A DNA stretch of 64,000 nt from Anadara kagoshimensis (lineage: Eukaryota > Mollusca > Bivalvia > Arcoida > Arcidae), in NCBI GenBank assembly GCA_021292105.1, contig CM037868.1, positions 1,727,721 through 1,791,720 on the forward strand, read 5' to 3'. The notes beneath the pieces are model-generated. The model was not told where the DNA came from and made no database searches. It worked only from the letters and a program-made list of their open reading frames with translations. The position numbers and the translations under genes are program-made. This document shows positions 60,126 through 64,000 of the stretch, in pieces; position 1 is the stretch's first letter; the number at the start of each line of letters is the position of its first letter.

Positions 60126-62087
60126 TTATAACTTACGTAAAGTAAACTTGATAACCCTGCTTACACGAAGACCATTTGGTGATCTAAAATTAAAGGGACA
60201 ACGGTCGGCACAAATTACAAAGTATATGACTAAAACACAGCATTTACAATAACTTTCTGCTAAAGAGGGATGCTATATATATTGAATTAATATCTTTGTA
60301 TTTATGTATATGAATGAATTAAAAACAAACAAACTAATCAATGCCCAAATCACAATTCCGAAGCAAAGTAAAAACTTTGTAGCTCAAAAGTTAGGTTAGG
60401 CACGTCAGCACCAGGGAAGTGAGGCCGGGTGTTCCGGAATGGAAAGCACCTCTTGTTTAGCTATCTACACCCGTCACGTGTGTCAACAAAATTGTGTGAA
60501 AGGCACATGGAACTATGGGACGTCAAATATATCCAGGGCAATCCTGGACACCGAGACATCAAACTTATCGACAATACTGTGATATTAATGGGGAAAAATG
60601 CATTAACTAACTAGTAACAATAAGATTTATTATAATAAAATAAAAGCATTTTGATTAGTCAAATTTTTCTGTTACGTTTGCTTGAATAGATTGGCTCTCA
60701 GTGACGTTTTTTTTATTATGGATGATATATAGATCCATTTTAATTCCTACGCCATAGCGTTGCATTTTTTTTTACTTTCTACGACTTCATTGCTGTTTGG
60801 TTGTTGAACAATTTCAAAAAAATGAATTATAAGAAATGATTTTTTTTTTAATTTTGTTATGAAAGTATTTAATAATTGGACAATTTGAACACGTAAAAAT
60901 AATTCAGTATGCAAAATGTCCAATTCTTTCATACTTCCATAACAAAAAGAAAAAATAATTTTAATCCTGCAATAAGAAATATTGGGTTTTAGAGGTGCAC
61001 GAAATAAAATGACAAATTAGTACCCATATACTAAGAAATACATTAAAAATCTAACTAAATATTAGATTTATTGGGTGGTGCTTACTTTGCAGGAGCACAA
61101 ACCGTCAAGTTCCTGGTGGAAGTTCGCGTGTTCAACAAATCAAAAACTTACATACTACAATTATATTGTACAATTATCTTTTTCATTTTAGTCTTTTATT
61201 ATTTATTTGAGTTTTCTGGTAAGTAGAACAAGGACTGATATGTTTGTTTGTGATAATTAGCAACAAATAATCCTTTTTCTTACTTTGATCTAAATAAAAA
61301 GTTGTCATCAGGTTCGTATTGTTCCGGAATAGATCCCCAGGACAAACCGTTATCCGTGCTGTATTCTACCTGCATCGCCGGAAATTCGGTGTTTACCATT
61401 ATTTTATGATCCATTAACCTGTTGTTAAAACAAACAAACATATAAAATCATAAAGTTACGATTGTAAGGGCGGCATGTGTATTGTTATATGACAAGAAAT
61501 TAAAAAAATGGCTATACATTCAGTAAATGTACTTATGTACTTATTCCATATCATAATAGTACTTAAACCTGTCTAAAGTGTAACATTAGGCTAACGCAAA
61601 AGTCTCAATTCACACCCCCTCGATAGCTATGTCTCAACAACTTCTCTTGACAAATTTTCGTCCAATACCAGTCCATAACTCCCTCACTCAGTAGCCGAGC
61701 TTCTACCCACTTTAGTTGGCTCTGTGTTAAACTTTCGACAGATCTGTACTGTAAATAGTTTGGTAATTTACTTATTCTTTTAATTCATTTTCTTTAGTTT
61801 ATGTCTTAAGTGATTTCTGGGGGAAAACCAAAACAATTTGACACCCTGTTCATATAACTTGCGGTTGAGACATAGCTGTATATTATAATTAACATTTATT
61901 GTATATTATTTGCAGTAGTTAATTTATAAAATCACCTACTTAATCGGCTCGACCCAACCCTGAAAACTTGACGGATCGCCATCCATGACACTGGTCGTCA
62001 TCACTGTACCAAAGCAGCGACACGACAACTATCGACGTTCTAGTGTCACTGACGTTTTTAAATGTCACAATTCAGACCGAGTTTTTA

Positions 62088-62137
<50 letters not shown>

Positions 62138-63081
62138 TTCAAGCATGTCAGGCCTTTGTTGGAATATTGTGGTCGTGGTAGGCGGTTGGTCCAACATACT
62201 TATTTAAAACAAGTGGAACACGGTAACTAATCCTCAAAATGTCGAAATAAATGTTATCGATAGAGACAAAGCAGACTTCACACAACACATGGGTACTTCA
62301 GTGTACATCCATCCATCCATATTAGAGGCCGCGATGGCCTGATTGAAGAGACGTCAGTATAAAATTCAGGGTCTCTCACCACTGTAGGTTCGAATCCTGA
62401 GCAGACCACATGTGGGAAAATGAAATTTAAATTACCTTGACATTGGCCTTTATTGGTTCACCCGGTGTCAGTATAATTTGACTGGGGGTGTCTCGCTTGT
62501 CTACGGCGTACTGACGAGCTGAGCTGGCACCTTAAAGTCGCCCTGAGTACGCACTAGTACAAAGTAGACCATAAAACACACGCGGACTTCACATGTATGC
62601 ATGGAATTTTTCATAGATTAATTGATACAGATTAATAAAGTAAATCTCGTCGCAACATAACAGCATTCATACATAAATAACAACATACAAAACAGCGAAC
62701 AAATGAAGCAAAACGACAAGAAAAAACTAAAGGACATTTAAATGTAAAAAAACCACATTTTTTTAATTAAGCTTATCAAATTACCAAGCCTGGTCAATGA
62801 ATTTATACTTCAAAATAGACATACATACTTTGCTCCCGGTGGTGCTAATCTAAAGTGAACGTCCATGTTTTCCAGTCGTTTCATTTCCTTATACCCAACG
62901 CTATTCGCAAACAACTCCCAATCCTGTCTTGTCTGACTTTTGCGAGCGTCAACGTCTTCAACGGTTTCCCATGATGCTTTGTGCCAAGCTCTCTCTGCAA
63001 TAGCTAACATTCGCGGGAAAACCATGTATTCGAAGTTTTCTTTAGTTAGTGACGTCTCACTCCACAAATGCCCTTGCATGC
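60126..63081 (-). CDS. second GH20 beta-hexosaminidase, 3' end only
   Basis: Three terminal exons, 63,081-62,829 (253 nt), 61,418-61,284 (135 nt) and 60,183-60,126 (58 nt), all GT/AG and in phase; the rest lies past the window end. They encode GMQGHLWSETSLTKE with LAIAERAWHKASWE (end of the GH20 barrel), then the C-terminal strand region HKIMVNTEFPAMQVEYS, then SPNGLRVSRVIKF and a stop (60,126-60,128). Exon lengths and phases match the neighbour (253, 138, 139 nt), so the two are tandem duplicates, head to tail with 1.8 kb between the end of this one and the first found exon of the other. It lacks the hydrophobic C-terminal tail of its neighbour, so it should be soluble, secreted or lysosomal. 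The catalytic residues are outside the window. Confidence 0.88.
60325..60580 (+). repeat. dispersed repeat R1 in the terminal intron of the second GH20 gene
   Basis: ACAAACTAATCAATGCCCAA, CACCAGGGAAGTGAGGCCGG, TTTAGCTATCTACACCCGTC and CACCGAGACATCAAACTTAT: the best conserved R1 copy. Confidence 0.7.
62091..62136. repeat. (TG)23 microsatellite
   Basis: 46 uninterrupted bases of TG, in a dispersed repeat that at 26,530 has no such tract. Confidence 0.97.
62330..62680 (+). mobile_element. tRNA-derived SINE, family 2
   Basis: GGCCGCGATGGCCTGA head, GGTTCGAATCC B-box, CCACATGTGGG, CTGGGGGTGTCTCGCTTGTC and an AAATCTCGTCGCAAC end. Its head is closer to a tRNA than the copy at 59,690. Confidence 0.8.
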
Positions 63082-63639
63082 CTACAATAATAACGATAAA
63101 AAGTACAGATCTGTCGAAAGTTTAACACCGACCCATCGAAAGCGAGTAAAATTGATTACAGCTGAGTGACCGAGTTATGGATAGCTAGCATTGGACGAAA
63201 ACTCGCGGAAAGATAGATAGAAGCTTCCGAAAATTTGTCGTGTTATAGCTATTGAGGGGCCGTGATTTATACATGTTAAACTTTACAACAGGTTTGTACT
63301 GTAGATAACGAATTTGTCTCATTACCACATGCAATGTACATACAACATGGGTTTGGTTCATAGGTGCATCAGTGAAAAATTAAGTCTCTGGTACAGAGTT
63401 CCTTTTGCAAATACTGAAACAACTTTATAATTCGCAAATCCAAAACTTAACCGCTAGGTTGCTTAGATCATGAATCGGCTAACTGATTTGAGAGAGAGTT
63501 TGTCATCGCTAAGGATCCAATTTCGATCGGACAGAATTTATCCAGTGGGAGAAATATAATTTCTTATTTTGTTTACAAGAGATCCGTTGTTTAACTCCAA
63601 GTATTTCAGTTTCCTCTACCAGCAAAAATGGGTAATTGC

Positions 63640-63955
63640 GTAATGATGTATAACGTAACAGTTAAGAATATTGCATTTATATCGAGACGCCACTGGATAT
63701 AGGCGAAGGTGCAGACATTTTGCCTGTGCTTTGCGCTGATGCAATTATACAGCCGTGTTAATTTTCGTGACACGACTGTCGTTACACATGTATAGGACCT
63801 CGTTTTCTCGGAACAACCTTGAGTTTCATTTGTAATGTCGAGTGATTAGCGAAAGAACAGTCACTGCCCATTTTCAAGTCTTGGGTGATTAGATCCGGTA
63901 GAGGTTAGAAACAACAACCTTCCAACTCTTCCAACTGAGCTACCGCAGCGGTCCT
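63640..63955 (-). mobile_element. tRNA-derived SINE, family 1
   Basis: On the - strand: CCGCTGCGGTAGCTCAGTTGG head, a damaged B-box, CAAGACTTGAAAATGGGC, GTGACTGTTCTTTCGC and a tail through CACCTTCGCCTATATCC. It lies within an intron of the second GH20 gene. Confidence 0.75.
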
Positions 63956-64000
63956 CTACGTACAATTAAGAACTGTAACCTCAGAATTAATGTCAGAAAT

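Overview
The window is animal nuclear DNA: AT-rich, with split genes and GT/AG introns, and packed with repeats. The SINEs (tRNA-like heads), the hairpin-ended repeats with AGCTCACCTGAGC termini, the MITEs and the gene content (an expanded HEPN/STAND/ankyrin gene and tandem chitinolytic GH20 genes) point to a bivalve mollusc. I cannot name the species from sequence alone.

Layout. 1-8.2 kb: a fragment of a NADAR-domain (YbiA-like) reading frame that runs into a 60-bp tandem repeat, then a decayed APE-type non-LTR retrotransposon (about 1.6-3.9 kb and 7.6-8.2 kb) split by a 3.7-kb element with inverted termini. 8.2-23.9 kb and 28.9-49.8 kb are two direct copies (A and B) of one segmental duplication. 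Each copy holds a four-exon gene on the + strand coding for a Ser/Thr-rich N-terminus, a DZIP3-like HEPN domain, an nSTAND P-loop NTPase and a long ankyrin array. Each also holds, convergent on the - strand, the last two exons of a GH20 beta-hexosaminidase. Copy A of the HEPN-STAND-ankyrin gene is intact (predicted 1560 aa). Copy B carries several frameshifts and a premature stop and is best called a pseudogene. For the hexosaminidase the reverse holds: the exons in copy B join the full gene (44.5-58.3 kb, eight exons found), while those in copy A are orphans. 60.1-63.1 kb (and beyond the window) is the 3' end of a second, tandem hexosaminidase gene.

After the duplication the copies diverged by insertion: a LINE 3' fragment and a 145-bp-array element entered A; a MITE, a 1.7-kb block and a 3.2-kb block (with a ZNF862-like transposase-derived fragment) lie only in B.

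Functionally, the HEPN-STAND-ankyrin protein looks like a sensor/effector: ankyrin repeats as the recognition array, the NTPase as a switch, and HEPN with an RNxxxH ribonuclease-type motif as the possible effector. The hexosaminidases have the secreted or surface chitobiase layout and would cleave terminal N-acetylglucosamine from chitin oligomers or glycans. Nothing in the sequence ties the two gene types to one pathway; their linkage may be only positional.
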